Below, in pieces: positions 54,669-62,733 of a stretch of 64,000 nucleotides of DNA (its first letter is position 1; every line of letters starts with the position of its first letter). Made by a program: the position numbers and the translations under genes. Origin of the DNA: Hydrogenophaga flava NBRC 102514 (GTDB taxonomy: Bacteria > Pseudomonadota > Gammaproteobacteria > Burkholderiales > Burkholderiaceae_C); NCBI RefSeq assembly GCF_001571145.1, contig NZ_BCTF01000008.1, positions 1-64,000 of the forward strand, written 5' to 3'. The notes beneath the pieces were generated by a model. The model did no database searches. It was given only the letters and a program-made list of their open reading frames with translations, and was not told where the DNA came from.

Positions 54669-54692
54669 GCCCCGGCACGAAGGTGCCGGGGC
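54669..54692 (-). repeat. 10-bp-stem hairpin between sucA and sucB
   Basis: The arms gccccggcac (54669-54678) and gtgccggggc (54683-54692) pair perfectly around a 4-nt loop in the 92-bp intercistronic gap. There is no T run, so it is likely a stabiliser or processing structure setting sucA to sucB ratios. Confidence 0.6.
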
Positions 54693-54716
54693 GCTGGGCT
54701 CACAACGCCGGAACGT

Positions 54717-57593
54717 TTATTTGGTGAGGATGAAGCCCTTGAGCTTGGAGAAGGCGGCCTCGATGAGGGCCTTCTGCTGGTCTTGGTGCAGGTGGGCGTA
54801 ACCAACGGCCGGCGAGGCCGAGGCCGCACGACCGGCGTACCCGAGCTTCTGTCCATCGAGCATGTTCTCGTGCACCTGGTGCTGCACGAAGAACCAGGCG
54901 CCCTGGTTCTGCGGCTCATCCTGGCACCACACGATGTCGGTGGCGTTCGGATACTTCTTGAGTTCGGCGCCGAAGACCTTGTGCGGGAACGGATACAGCT
55001 GTTCGACGCGGATGATGGCCACGTCGTCGGCACCCTTTTCCTCGCGCTTCTTGACCAGGTCGTAGTAGACCTTGCCCGAGCAGCAGATCACGCGCTTGAC
55101 CTTGTCGGCCTTCTTGATCACCGCCTCGTTCTGCTCCGGGATCACGGTCTGGAAGCCGCCCTTGGTGAATTCGGACAACGGGGAGGTCGCGTCCTTGTTG
55201 CGCAGCAGGGACTTGGGCGTGAAGATCACCAGCGGCTTGCGCAGGTTGCGCACCATCTGGCGGCGCAGCAGGTGGAAGATCTGGCTGGCCGTGGTGGGCT
55301 GGCAGAGCTGCATGTTGGTGTCGGCCGCCAGCTGCATGAAGCGCTCGACGCGGGCTGAGCTGTGCTCGGGGCCCTGGCCTTCGTAGCCGTGCGGCAGCAT
55401 CAGCGTCAGGCCATTGGCACGGCCCCACTTCACTTCGCCGGAAGCAATGAACTGGTCGATCACCACCTGGGCGCCGTTGGCAAAATCGCCGAACTGGGCT
55501 TCCCAGACCACCAGCGTGTTCGGGTCAGAGCCGGCGTAGCCGTACTCGAAGCCCAACACTGCCTCTTCAGACAGGATGGAGTCGATCACCACGAACGGTG
55601 CCTGGCCCTCACCCACGTTCTGCAGCGGCACATAGGTGCCCACGTCCCACTTCTCGCGGTTCTGGTCGTGGATCACGGCGTGACGGTGCGTGAAGGTGCC
55701 ACGACCGCAGTCCTCGCCCGAGAGGCGCACCGGATAGCCCGAGGCGACCAGCGATGCAAAGGCCATGTGCTCGCCCATGCCCCAGTCCACGTTGATCTCG
55801 CCACGACCCATGGCCGCGCGGTCGTCGTACACCTTCTTGACCAGCTGGTGCGGGGTGACGGTCGCGGGAATGGTCGTGATCTTCTCGGCCAGGCGCTTCC
55901 ACTCGGCCAGCGGAATCGCGGTGTCGGCCTGGTCGGTCCACTTCTTGCCCAGGAACGGCGACCAGTCGACCGAGTACTTGCTCTTGAAGTTGGTCAGCAC
56001 CGGGTCGACCGTGTGCTTGCCGGCATCCATGGCGGCACGGTAAGCCTTGACCATGTCGTCACCGAGGGACTCACCCAGACCTTGCGCCGCCAGCTTGTCG
56101 GCGTACAGCTTGCGGGTGCCTGGGTGCTGGGCGATCTTCTTGTACATCAGCGGCTGGGTCAGGCTCGGGGTGTCCTGCTCGTTGTGGCCCAGCTTGCGGA
56201 AGCAGATGATGTCGACGACCACGTCCTTGCGGAAGGTCATGCGGTACTCCAGCGCCAGCTGGGTGGCCAGCACGACCGCTTCCGGATCGTCACCATTGAC
56301 GTGCAGCACCGGCGACTCGACACCCTTGACGATGCCTGTGCAGTACAGCGTGGAACGCAGATCGCGCGGGTCAGACGTGGTGAAACCGATCTGGTTGTTG
56401 ATGATCAGGTGCACCGTGCCGCCCGTGGTGTAACCGCGAGTCGCAGCCAGCGCCAGGGTCTCCTGGTTCACGCCCTGACCGGCAAAGGCGGCGTCACCGT
56501 GCACCAGCACCGGCAGCACCTGCTTGCCCAGCGGATCGCCTCGGCGGTCCATGCGGGCGCGCACCGAGCCCTCGACCACCGGGTTGACGATTTCCAAGTG
56601 CGAGGGGTTGAAGGCCAGCGACAGGTGGACCGGCCCGCCGGGGGTGGTCACATCGGAACTGAAGCCCTGGTGGTACTTCACGTCACCGGCCGGCAATTCT
56701 TCGGGCGCGGTGTGATCGAACTCTGCGAACAGATCCTTGGGCATCTTGCCCAGGGTGTTGACCAGCACGTTCAGGCGACCACGGTGGGCCATGCCGATCA
56801 CGATTTCCTGCACGCCCAGGGCACCAGCCTGCTGGATCAGCTCGTCCATGGCGGCAATGAAGCTCTCGCCACCTTCGAGCGAGAAGCGCTTCTGGCCCAC
56901 GTACTTGGTGTGGAGGAAGCGCTCCAGACCTTCGGACGCCGTCAGGCGGTCGAGGATGTGTTTTTTCTTTTCAGCGTTGAACGAGGGCTTTGAGCGGATC
57001 GACTCCAGTTTTTCCTGCCACCAGCGCTTTTGCGCCTGGTCGCTGATGAACATGTACTCCGCACCGACGCTGCTGCAGTAGGTTTCGCGCAGCGCGTTGA
57101 TGAGGTCGCGCAAGGACATGACTTCCTTGCCGAAATAGGTGTTGCTCGTGTTGAAGACGGTCTCGAAATCCGCGTCGGTGAAACCGTAGAACGACGGATC
57201 GAGCTCGGGAATGTGTTCGCGCTCGGTGCGCTTGAGCGGATCTAGGTCGGCCCAGCGGCAACCACCGTTGCGGTAGGCGGCAATGAGCTGCTGCACCGCC
57301 ACGCGCTTGCGACCCAGGTCGGAGTCGGCGCCAGCGGCCATGACCACCTTGGTGCCGCCTTGCTTGGCGCGCTCGGCAAATGCGTTGATGACGGGCTGAT
57401 GGGGAACGTCGCGTGCGTCGGTTCCATCAACGGCAGGAACGTGCTGCAGGGCATCGAAATAGCCACGCCAGTTGTCTGGCACGCTGCCCGGGTTCTCCAG
57501 GTATTTTTCGTACATCTCTTCGACGTAAGGGGCGTTGCCCCCGAAGAGATACGAGTTGCCCTTGTAGGCAACGTAGACGTTCGTCTCGCTCAT
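54717..57593 (-). CDS. sucA: 2-oxoglutarate dehydrogenase E1
   Basis: A 958-residue thiamine-diphosphate enzyme that decarboxylates 2-oxoglutarate. The N-terminal segment (YLFGGNAPYVEEMYEKYLEN) binds the other subunits; the cofactor motif runs from GDAAFAGQG to NNQIGFT, and the transketolase-like region includes EDCGRGTFTHRHAV. First gene of sucA-sucB-lpdA. GGAGG lies 11-15 bp before the ATG, directly next to an inverted repeat in the leader. Confidence 0.97.
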   Translation of the reverse strand: MSETNVYVAYKGNSYLFGGNAPYVEEMYEKYLENPGSVPDNWRGYFDALQHVPAVDGTDARDVPHQPVINAFAERAKQGGTKVVMAAGADSDLGRKRVAVQQLIAAYRNGGCRWADLDPLKRTEREHIPELDPSFYGFTDADFETVFNTSNTYFGKEVMSLRDLINALRETYCSSVGAEYMFISDQAQKRWWQEKLESIRSKPSFNAEKKKHILDRLTASEGLERFLHTKYVGQKRFSLEGGESFIAAMDELIQQAGALGVQEIVIGMAHRGRLNVLVNTLGKMPKDLFAEFDHTAPEELPAGDVKYHQGFSSDVTTPGGPVHLSLAFNPSHLEIVNPVVEGSVRARMDRRGDPLGKQVLPVLVHGDAAFAGQGVNQETLALAATRGYTTGGTVHLIINNQIGFTTSDPRDLRSTLYCTGIVKGVESPVLHVNGDDPEAVVLATQLALEYRMTFRKDVVVDIICFRKLGHNEQDTPSLTQPLMYKKIAQHPGTRKLYADKLAAQGLGESLGDDMVKAYRAAMDAGKHTVDPVLTNFKSKYSVDWSPFLGKKWTDQADTAIPLAEWKRLAEKITTIPATVTPHQLVKKVYDDRAAMGRGEINVDWGMGEHMAFASLVASGYPVRLSGEDCGRGTFTHRHAVIHDQNREKWDVGTYVPLQNVGEGQAPFVVIDSILSEEAVLGFEYGYAGSDPNTLVVWEAQFGDFANGAQVVIDQFIASGEVKWGRANGLTLMLPHGYEGQGPEHSSARVERFMQLAADTNMQLCQPTTASQIFHLLRRQMVRNLRKPLVIFTPKSLLRNKDATSPLSEFTKGGFQTVIPEQNEAVIKKADKVKRVICCSGKVYYDLVKKREEKGADDVAIIRVEQLYPFPHKVFGAELKKYPNATDIVWCQDEPQNQGAWFFVQHQVHENMLDGQKLGYAGRAASASPAVGYAHLHQDQQKALIEAAFSKLKGFILTK

Positions 57594-57609
57594 TGATCCG
57601 CTGACCTCC

Positions 57610-57626
57610 GTTTCCCTCTGGGAAAC
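57610..57626 (-). promoter_or_regulatory. Inverted repeat in the sucA leader
   Basis: gtttccctctgggaaac has perfect 7-bp arms and ends directly beside the GGAGG ribosome binding site of sucA. It could be an operator or an RNA hairpin modulating sucA initiation. The rest of the interval up to the arsR-type gene (about 210 bp) holds no gene I can support. Confidence 0.5.
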
Positions 57627-57835
57627 ATTAGCTGGTTAAAACAACCTTCCGCGACACGGCTGAACCGGTTGGCGGATGCGACAGTGACTTTGGAAGGACC
57701 TGACTGCAGCCTGAGATTGTGCCACCGCGAGCACCTGCCGGCAAATGAAATGCCGGGGATGTTCGCAGCAGTTCAGGAAAACGGCACGCAGTGTTGCTTG
57801 CCGGTGAAGAAAGCGCCGTGTTTTAAACGCGGGCT

Positions 57836-58210
57836 TCAGGAGCCCACACGCGGTGACAGCCGCTCGGACGCCGGCACAGCGCTGGGCTCGTCCATCTCGA
57901 TGGCGATCTGGGTGCACACCGTGCGGCACAGGGTCACCGCCTTCTCGCTCTGAACCCGGTAGATCACCTGCGTGCCCTCCTTGCGCTTGGCCAGGACGCC
58001 GGCGCGGTACAGCAGATTCAGGTGCTGGGACAGGTTGGGCTGAGTGGTCTGGATTTCCTGCAACAACTGCGAAACCGATTTTTCCTTGTCGCAGAGCGCG
58101 CTGAGGATGCGCAACCGCATCGGAGTGGCCAGCACACCGAACAATTCGGCCGCCAGTTCGAACACCCGGACTTTCTCGATTTGGGCATCCGCCCCGATCA
58201 TTTGTTCCAT
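57836..58210 (-). CDS. ArsR/SmtB-family transcriptional regulator
   Basis: A 124-residue winged-helix repressor: FGVLATPMRLRILSALCDKE, recognition region TTQPNLSQHLNLLYRAGVL and wing KRKEGTQVIYRV. There is no ELCV-type CxC metal site in helix 3; the cysteines are Cys40, Cys95 and Cys99, a placement that suggests thiol or persulfide sensing rather than metal sensing, though it does not align exactly with BigR/SqrR. A small GC hairpin over its stop (57831-57845) followed by TTTAAAA may terminate it. Target genes are not obvious. Confidence 0.85.
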   Translation of the reverse strand: MEQMIGADAQIEKVRVFELAAELFGVLATPMRLRILSALCDKEKSVSQLLQEIQTTQPNLSQHLNLLYRAGVLAKRKEGTQVIYRVQSEKAVTLCRTVCTQIAIEMDEPSAVPASERLSPRVGS

Positions 58211-58294
58211 GGCTTTCCGCGAGGTTGTCAATATAAGCATTCATGATACTGACAAGCCCCATCAAACCCAATGCCCGCATACACCAGGGGGTTC

Positions 58295-58320
58295 AAAAAA
58301 ACAGCGCCCTGAGGCGCCGT
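58295..58320 (-). terminator. Intrinsic terminator after prpE
   Basis: On the minus strand an 8-bp stem (58313-58320 with 58301-58308, one G-U pair) with a 4-nt loop leads straight into seven T residues. It ends the prpE transcript 19 bp after the stop codon. Confidence 0.85.
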
Positions 58321-58338
58321 CTATCAGCCGCGCAGCTC

Positions 58339-60240
58339 TCAGACCTGCATGTCCTTGATCTGCTGCAGGGCAGCCGGGTCGTCCATCGTGGTCAGATCTC
58401 CCGGATCACGCCCTTCGCATACCGCCTGAATCGCGCGACGCAGCAGCTTGCCGCTGCGAGTCTTGGGCGGCACGCCTACGAAGCGCACGCGGGCCGGACG
58501 CGCTACCGCCCCGAGCTGCTCGTCCACCAGCTTCATGACCTCACCCTCAAGCTTGAGCAGTGCCGTCTCGTCACCCAGCAGCGCGGCGTCCTTAAGAACG
58601 GCGAACGCCATTGCCACCTGACCTTTGAGCTGGTCGGCAACACCCACCACCGCCACCTCGGCGATCTTCGGGTGGCTGGAGATGCTCTCTTCGATCTCAC
58701 GGGTGCCCAGACGGTGGCCGGCGACGTTGATCACATCATCGGTGCGGCCTAGGATGAAGTAGTAGCCATCCTTGTCGCGGATGCCCCAGTCGAAGGTGCT
58801 GTAGACCTGCCGCCCCGGTACGCTGGACCAGTAGGTCTTGACGAAGCGCGCGTCGTCGCCCCAAATGGTCTGCATGCAGCCCGGGGGCAGCGGCCCCTCA
58901 ACCGCAACCACACCCTTGACGTCACCGCCCTGCAGCTCTTCGCCGGTCTGGTCGTCCAGCAGCTTGACGTTGTAGCCATAGACCGCCTTGCCGGGCGAAC
59001 CGAACTTGCTCGGCGCCGTCTCGACGCCGTTGCAGATCGCCAAGATAGGCCAGCCGGTTTCGGTCTGCCAGTAGTTGTCGACGATGGGCTTGCCCAGCTC
59101 GTCGGAAATCCACTTGGCGGTCGGCTCGTCCAGTGGCTCGCCAGCCAGGAACAGTGCCTTGAGCGACGACAAGTCGTACTTCTTGATGAAGGACGAGTCG
59201 TACTTCTTGAGCACGCGCACCGCCGTCGGTGCACTGAACATCACCGATACCTTGTACTTTTCGACCAGGCTCCACCAGACGCCAGCGTCCGGGCGGATCG
59301 GCAGACCTTCGTACATGATGGTCGCCATGCCGCCGATCAGGGGGCCGTAGATGATGTAACTGTGGCCGACCACCCAGCCGATGTCGCTAGTGGAGAAATA
59401 GGTCTCGCCGGGCTCACCCATATAGATATGCTTCATGGACGCGGCCAGGGCCACGGTGTAGCCGCCGGTGTCGCGCTGCACACCCTTGGGCTTGCCGGTG
59501 GTGCCACTGGTGTAGAGGGTGTAGCTCGGGTGCGTGGCGTCGACCCATTCGCAGGGCACGATGACATCCATCACCTTGGCGCGCTCGGTCGCATAGTCGA
59601 CGTCGCGCCCCTCAACTGCCGACAACGCTGCCAGACCCCGGTTGACCATCACGACCTTGCCCGGCTTGTGCGACGACAGCCGGATGGCCTCGTCCAGCAG
59701 CGGCTTGTATTCCACCACCTTGCCGCCGCGCGAGCCGGCATCGGCACTCACAATGGCCACCGGCGAGGCGTCCTCGATGCGGCTGGCCAGGGAGTGGCTG
59801 GCGAAGCCGCCGAACACGACCGAGTGGATCGCACCAATGCGCACGCAGGCCAGCATGGCAAACGCAGCCTCGGGAATCATGGGCATGTAGATCAGCACCC
59901 GGTCACCCTTCTTGACGCCCTGCGCCTGGAGGATCGCGGCCATGCGCTGCACCTCGGTGTGCAGCTCCCGGAAGCTGTAGGTCTTTTCGATGCCAGTCTC
60001 GGTCGACACGAAGATCAGCGCGTTCTGGTCCGGCCGGTCCTTGAGGTGGCGATCGACCGCGTTGTGGCAGAGGTTGGTCAGGCCACCCTCGAACCAGCGC
60101 GCGAACGGCGGGTTGTCGTAGTTGCAGACCCGATCAAACGGTTTGTGCCAATCCACCAGCTGCGCCTGCTCGGCCCAGAAAGCGTCGCGGTCGGTGATCG
60201 AGCGCTGATGAAAGGCCTCAAAGCCCTGCGGGTTGCCCAT
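58339..60240 (-). CDS. prpE: Propionate-CoA ligase
   Basis: A 633-residue ANL-superfamily synthetase. The acetyl-CoA-synthetase-type core motifs are YTSGTTGKPKGVQRDTGG (ATP loop), NYWQTETGWPI and the C-terminal KTRSGKLLRR with the adenylation lysine. The N-terminal block PPFARWFEGGLTNLCHNAVD and the overall pattern fit PrpE rather than Acs, so it should activate propionate, and perhaps acetate, to the CoA ester. AGGAG lies 6-10 nt before the ATG. A perfect palindrome lies 31-46 bp upstream of the start. No prpBCD genes are nearby. Confidence 0.9.
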   Translation of the reverse strand: MGNPQGFEAFHQRSITDRDAFWAEQAQLVDWHKPFDRVCNYDNPPFARWFEGGLTNLCHNAVDRHLKDRPDQNALIFVSTETGIEKTYSFRELHTEVQRMAAILQAQGVKKGDRVLIYMPMIPEAAFAMLACVRIGAIHSVVFGGFASHSLASRIEDASPVAIVSADAGSRGGKVVEYKPLLDEAIRLSSHKPGKVVMVNRGLAALSAVEGRDVDYATERAKVMDVIVPCEWVDATHPSYTLYTSGTTGKPKGVQRDTGGYTVALAASMKHIYMGEPGETYFSTSDIGWVVGHSYIIYGPLIGGMATIMYEGLPIRPDAGVWWSLVEKYKVSVMFSAPTAVRVLKKYDSSFIKKYDLSSLKALFLAGEPLDEPTAKWISDELGKPIVDNYWQTETGWPILAICNGVETAPSKFGSPGKAVYGYNVKLLDDQTGEELQGGDVKGVVAVEGPLPPGCMQTIWGDDARFVKTYWSSVPGRQVYSTFDWGIRDKDGYYFILGRTDDVINVAGHRLGTREIEESISSHPKIAEVAVVGVADQLKGQVAMAFAVLKDAALLGDETALLKLEGEVMKLVDEQLGAVARPARVRFVGVPPKTRSGKLLRRAIQAVCEGRDPGDLTTMDDPAALQQIKDMQV

Positions 60241-60270
60241 ATGAGTCTCCTGGGTGGTGGATCAAACTGA

Positions 60271-60286
60271 ATTCATAATTATGAAT
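60271..60286. promoter_or_regulatory. 16-bp perfect palindrome upstream of prpE
   Basis: attcataattatgaat is fully self-complementary, AT-rich and placed in the prpE promoter region within the 107-bp gap after the isochorismatase-family gene. It is a strong operator candidate; the cognate regulator is unknown. Confidence 0.6.
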
Positions 60287-60347
60287 CTGAGACTTTCTGG
60301 AGTCTGACAAGACGATGGCAGGCCCCTGCGCCCGCCATCTTTCAACC

Positions 60348-60944
60348 TTATTTGATCAGCGCCTGAATCTCGCGGAAATCCGGGCGGTCGGCCGAACGCA
60401 ACCACTCGAACAACACCATCTCGGTGGTCACGAGCTCACACCCCGTGCCCGCCAGCCGGTCGAAGGCCGCATCCCGGTTGCGCTCGGTGCGCGAGGCGCA
60501 GGCATCGGTGACCACCCACACATCCACTTCCTCCTCCACCAGATCCAGCGCCGTCTGGAGCAGGCAGACATGAGCCTCACATCCCGCCAGCACCACGGTG
60601 TTCCGCGGATGGGCCGCGGCAGCCGGCTTCTGCAGATGCTTGGGAAGGCTGCGGGCGTTACCACCCTTGGCCGCAGGGCGCAGGCATTCCAGCAGACCAT
60701 CGGGAACGGCGCTGAAGTGCATCTTGGAAATCGTGCGCTGACAGAGGTCGCGCAGGCCCGGATCGTTCGGTCCCAGCTTGGAGGGGTTCTGCTCGGTTCC
60801 CCACACGGGCACACGCAGGCGCCGGGCCGCCTGGGCCAGCCGGCGCGCATTGACCAACACCGACTCGCGCTCCGGCAACGCCGCCATCAGGCGCTCCTGG
60901 TAGTCGACCAGAACGAGTTGGGAATCGGAAGCTTCGAGCAGCAT
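60348..60944 (-). CDS. Isochorismatase-family cysteine hydrolase
   Basis: A 198-residue hydrolase with the catalytic triad Asp14 (LVLVDYQERL), Lys74 (RTISKMHFSA) and Cys122 (VVLAGCEAHVCLLQ). It resembles YcaC-type proteins, which hydrolyse amides or related bonds of unidentified substrates. Start MLLEASDSQLVLVDYQE at 60944. It lies 73 bp downstream of the TetR-type gene on the same strand, so it may belong to that regulon. Confidence 0.87.
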   Translation of the reverse strand: MLLEASDSQLVLVDYQERLMAALPERESVLVNARRLAQAARRLRVPVWGTEQNPSKLGPNDPGLRDLCQRTISKMHFSAVPDGLLECLRPAAKGGNARSLPKHLQKPAAAAHPRNTVVLAGCEAHVCLLQTALDLVEEEVDVWVVTDACASRTERNRDAAFDRLAGTGCELVTTEMVLFEWLRSADRPDFREIQALIK

Positions 60945-61017
60945 GAAAAAATCCTGAGACTGTTCGTGCGGACTGCACAAACCGAGTGGGCGATTGTGAC
61001 AAACAGGCGCAGCGCGG

Positions 61018-61809
61018 TCACGCAGAGAAGAGATCGCCCTGCCCCGCTTCATCCGCCTCCTGCTGCGTAGCGGCCAAGGCCAGATCCATCCATCGCTGGA
61101 GGCTCTGGACAAAACGCGACTCCATCAGCGCCCGCCCCTCTCCCCGCTTGGGGCCTTGCAGCACCAGCAGTCCCAGCCCGTAGGCCAGCACCTCGTCGTG
61201 CAACTGCTGGGCAGTATCTGGCGCCAGCCCACAGGCCTGGAGGGTCTCCAGGCAGGGCTGCAGCGCTTCCGCCAGGCGCGCCAACAACACCGAAGCCGAT
61301 CCACCCGCCTCGCCCGCAGCGTCCTGAAGACCGTGTCCGCCGTGCAAAACCAGCTCCAACCGTTGGGTGTCGCCCGCCAGCCAGGCCCACCAAGCCACCG
61401 AGCGCTCGATAAACAAGGTTCGCGCCTGCACCGCCTGCACCGACGACACCGGACCGCCGTCCCTGCGTGGCCGGGCGGTGCGCTCACCGCGCGGTGCCTT
61501 GATGCCGGACACCAGATCCGCCAACTCCTGCACGACGCGTTGCTGCAGCGCAGACAGGATTGCCTCCCGTCCCGGGAAGTAGGCGTAAAGCGCCCCGGCG
61601 GTGTAGCCAGCACACTGTGCCAACTGCCGCATGTTGAAGCCCTGTCCGCCAGACTCCTGCCACAGCGCCCATGCCACATCCAGCAACTGTTGCCGCCGCT
61701 CATCACCAAAACGCTGCTGCCGCGCCTGGCGATCGGCCATGCGCTGCTGCTGCTGGCGAAGCTGTTCGGGCGTCAGGACCGGGGTGATTGCATCAAATTT
61801 GACGGACAT
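61018..61809 (-). CDS. TetR-family transcriptional regulator
   Basis: A 263-residue regulator. The HTH lies at about residues 40-85 (LLDVAWALWQESGGQGFNMR, QLAQCAGYTAGALYAYFPGR); the ligand-binding domain follows. It is longer than typical TetR proteins because of a Gln/Arg-rich N-terminal extension of about 35 residues. A 15-bp inverted repeat 39-53 bp before its ATG suggests autoregulation. The ligand is unknown; the cotranscribed neighbour is the isochorismatase-family hydrolase. Confidence 0.85.
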   Translation of the reverse strand: MSVKFDAITPVLTPEQLRQQQQRMADRQARQQRFGDERRQQLLDVAWALWQESGGQGFNMRQLAQCAGYTAGALYAYFPGREAILSALQQRVVQELADLVSGIKAPRGERTARPRRDGGPVSSVQAVQARTLFIERSVAWWAWLAGDTQRLELVLHGGHGLQDAAGEAGGSASVLLARLAEALQPCLETLQACGLAPDTAQQLHDEVLAYGLGLLVLQGPKRGEGRALMESRFVQSLQRWMDLALAATQQEADEAGQGDLFSA

Positions 61810-61847
61810 GGCTGGGCGATATATTTCTCTGCAGATTGTTTGATTAT

Positions 61848-61862
61848 ATGAACGCAGTTCAT
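61848..61862. promoter_or_regulatory. TetR-type operator candidate
   Basis: ATGAAC-gca-GTTCAT is a perfect inverted repeat with 6-bp arms, in AT-rich DNA upstream of the TetR-family gene and about 220 bp from the plus-strand peptidase gene. Its form and place fit an autoregulatory site. The rest of the 270-bp interval 61810-62079 has no gene; near the peptidase start there is a ttgact (62044-62049) and a 6-bp-arm dyad (62051-62065). Confidence 0.6.
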
Positions 61863-62079
61863 TTTTATAAACACAGATGCATCAACTGCTGATGTTTTAG
61901 TAGGGCGAAATCATTCCAGTGGCTTGACGATTGGTTTTTTGGGTGAACACCAAGTGAGTCACCACGCCGGATTACCCAACGTCGCTTGGACCGTAGTTGT
62001 CGAAAAATTCAACAGAATCAAAGAGCTTGGTAACAAACCTCGCTTGACTTCGAAGCAAGGCTTCGCGTAAGCTGCGCCG

Positions 62080-62640
62080 ATGCGTGTTATTTTTGTCGCT
62101 GCTCTTCTCATGGGATGTGCCTTGTGCCAGGCCGCCCCGAGCGACCAAGAGCCCGACGAGATGGTGCGAATGCTGGAGGAGCGCGGTGTGATGGCCCGAC
62201 TGGGTTCACAGCTCCAACAGGCCAGAAGCGACATGGGAGAACGCGCATCCGATCTGGTGGTGCGCGCCATGGGGTTCCTGGGTGTGCCCTACCGCTATGG
62301 CGGCAACAGCGTGGACACCGGCTTCGACTGCAGCGGTCTCGTCCGGGCGGTCTATGAACAATCCTTCGGCAAGATCCTTCCCCGCCGGGCCGACCAGCAG
62401 GCCGCTGCCACGGAGGTCATTGACCGCAGCGACCTCAAGCCCGGCGACCTGGTCTTCTTCAACACCATGAGACGCGCGTTCAGCCATGTCGGCATCTACC
62501 TGGGCGAAGGCAAGTTCATCCACGCCCCACGCGCCGGAGGTGCGGTGCGTGTGGAAGACATGCGTGTGGCTTACTGGCAGACCCGGTTCAATGGTGCACG
62601 CCGGGTGCCACTGAGCAGTCCGGACGCCGCCAGTCCCTGA
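62080..62640 (+). CDS. C40 (NlpC/P60) peptidoglycan peptidase
   Basis: A 186-residue secreted peptidase. A signal peptide (MRVIFVAALLMGCALCQAAP) precedes a short helical spacer and the NlpC/P60 domain with catalytic Cys84 (GFDCSGLVRA), His136 (FSHVGIYLG) and His148 (KFIHAPRAGG). It should cleave peptide stems of peptidoglycan in the periplasm. The signal peptide contains Cys13 and Cys16, but no convincing lipobox. A strong bidirectional terminator follows. Confidence 0.92.
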   Translation: MRVIFVAALLMGCALCQAAPSDQEPDEMVRMLEERGVMARLGSQLQQARSDMGERASDLVVRAMGFLGVPYRYGGNSVDTGFDCSGLVRAVYEQSFGKILPRRADQQAAATEVIDRSDLKPGDLVFFNTMRRAFSHVGIYLGEGKFIHAPRAGGAVRVEDMRVAYWQTRFNGARRVPLSSPDAASP

Positions 62641-62683
62641 TCCGGTTGTGGCTGGTGCCACACCACCTGCAGCGGGGACAGAT

Positions 62684-62720
62684 CAGTAGAAAGGGCGCCA
62701 CGAGGGCGCCCTTTCTACTG
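62684..62720. terminator. Bidirectional terminator, 16-bp stem
   Basis: cagtagaaagggcgcc (62684-62699) pairs perfectly with 62705-62720 around a 5-nt loop. The stem's A-rich and T-rich segments give a terminator-like shape in both directions between two convergent genes, peptidase and oxygenase. Confidence 0.8.
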
Positions 62721-62733
62721 GAATTCTGGCCGC

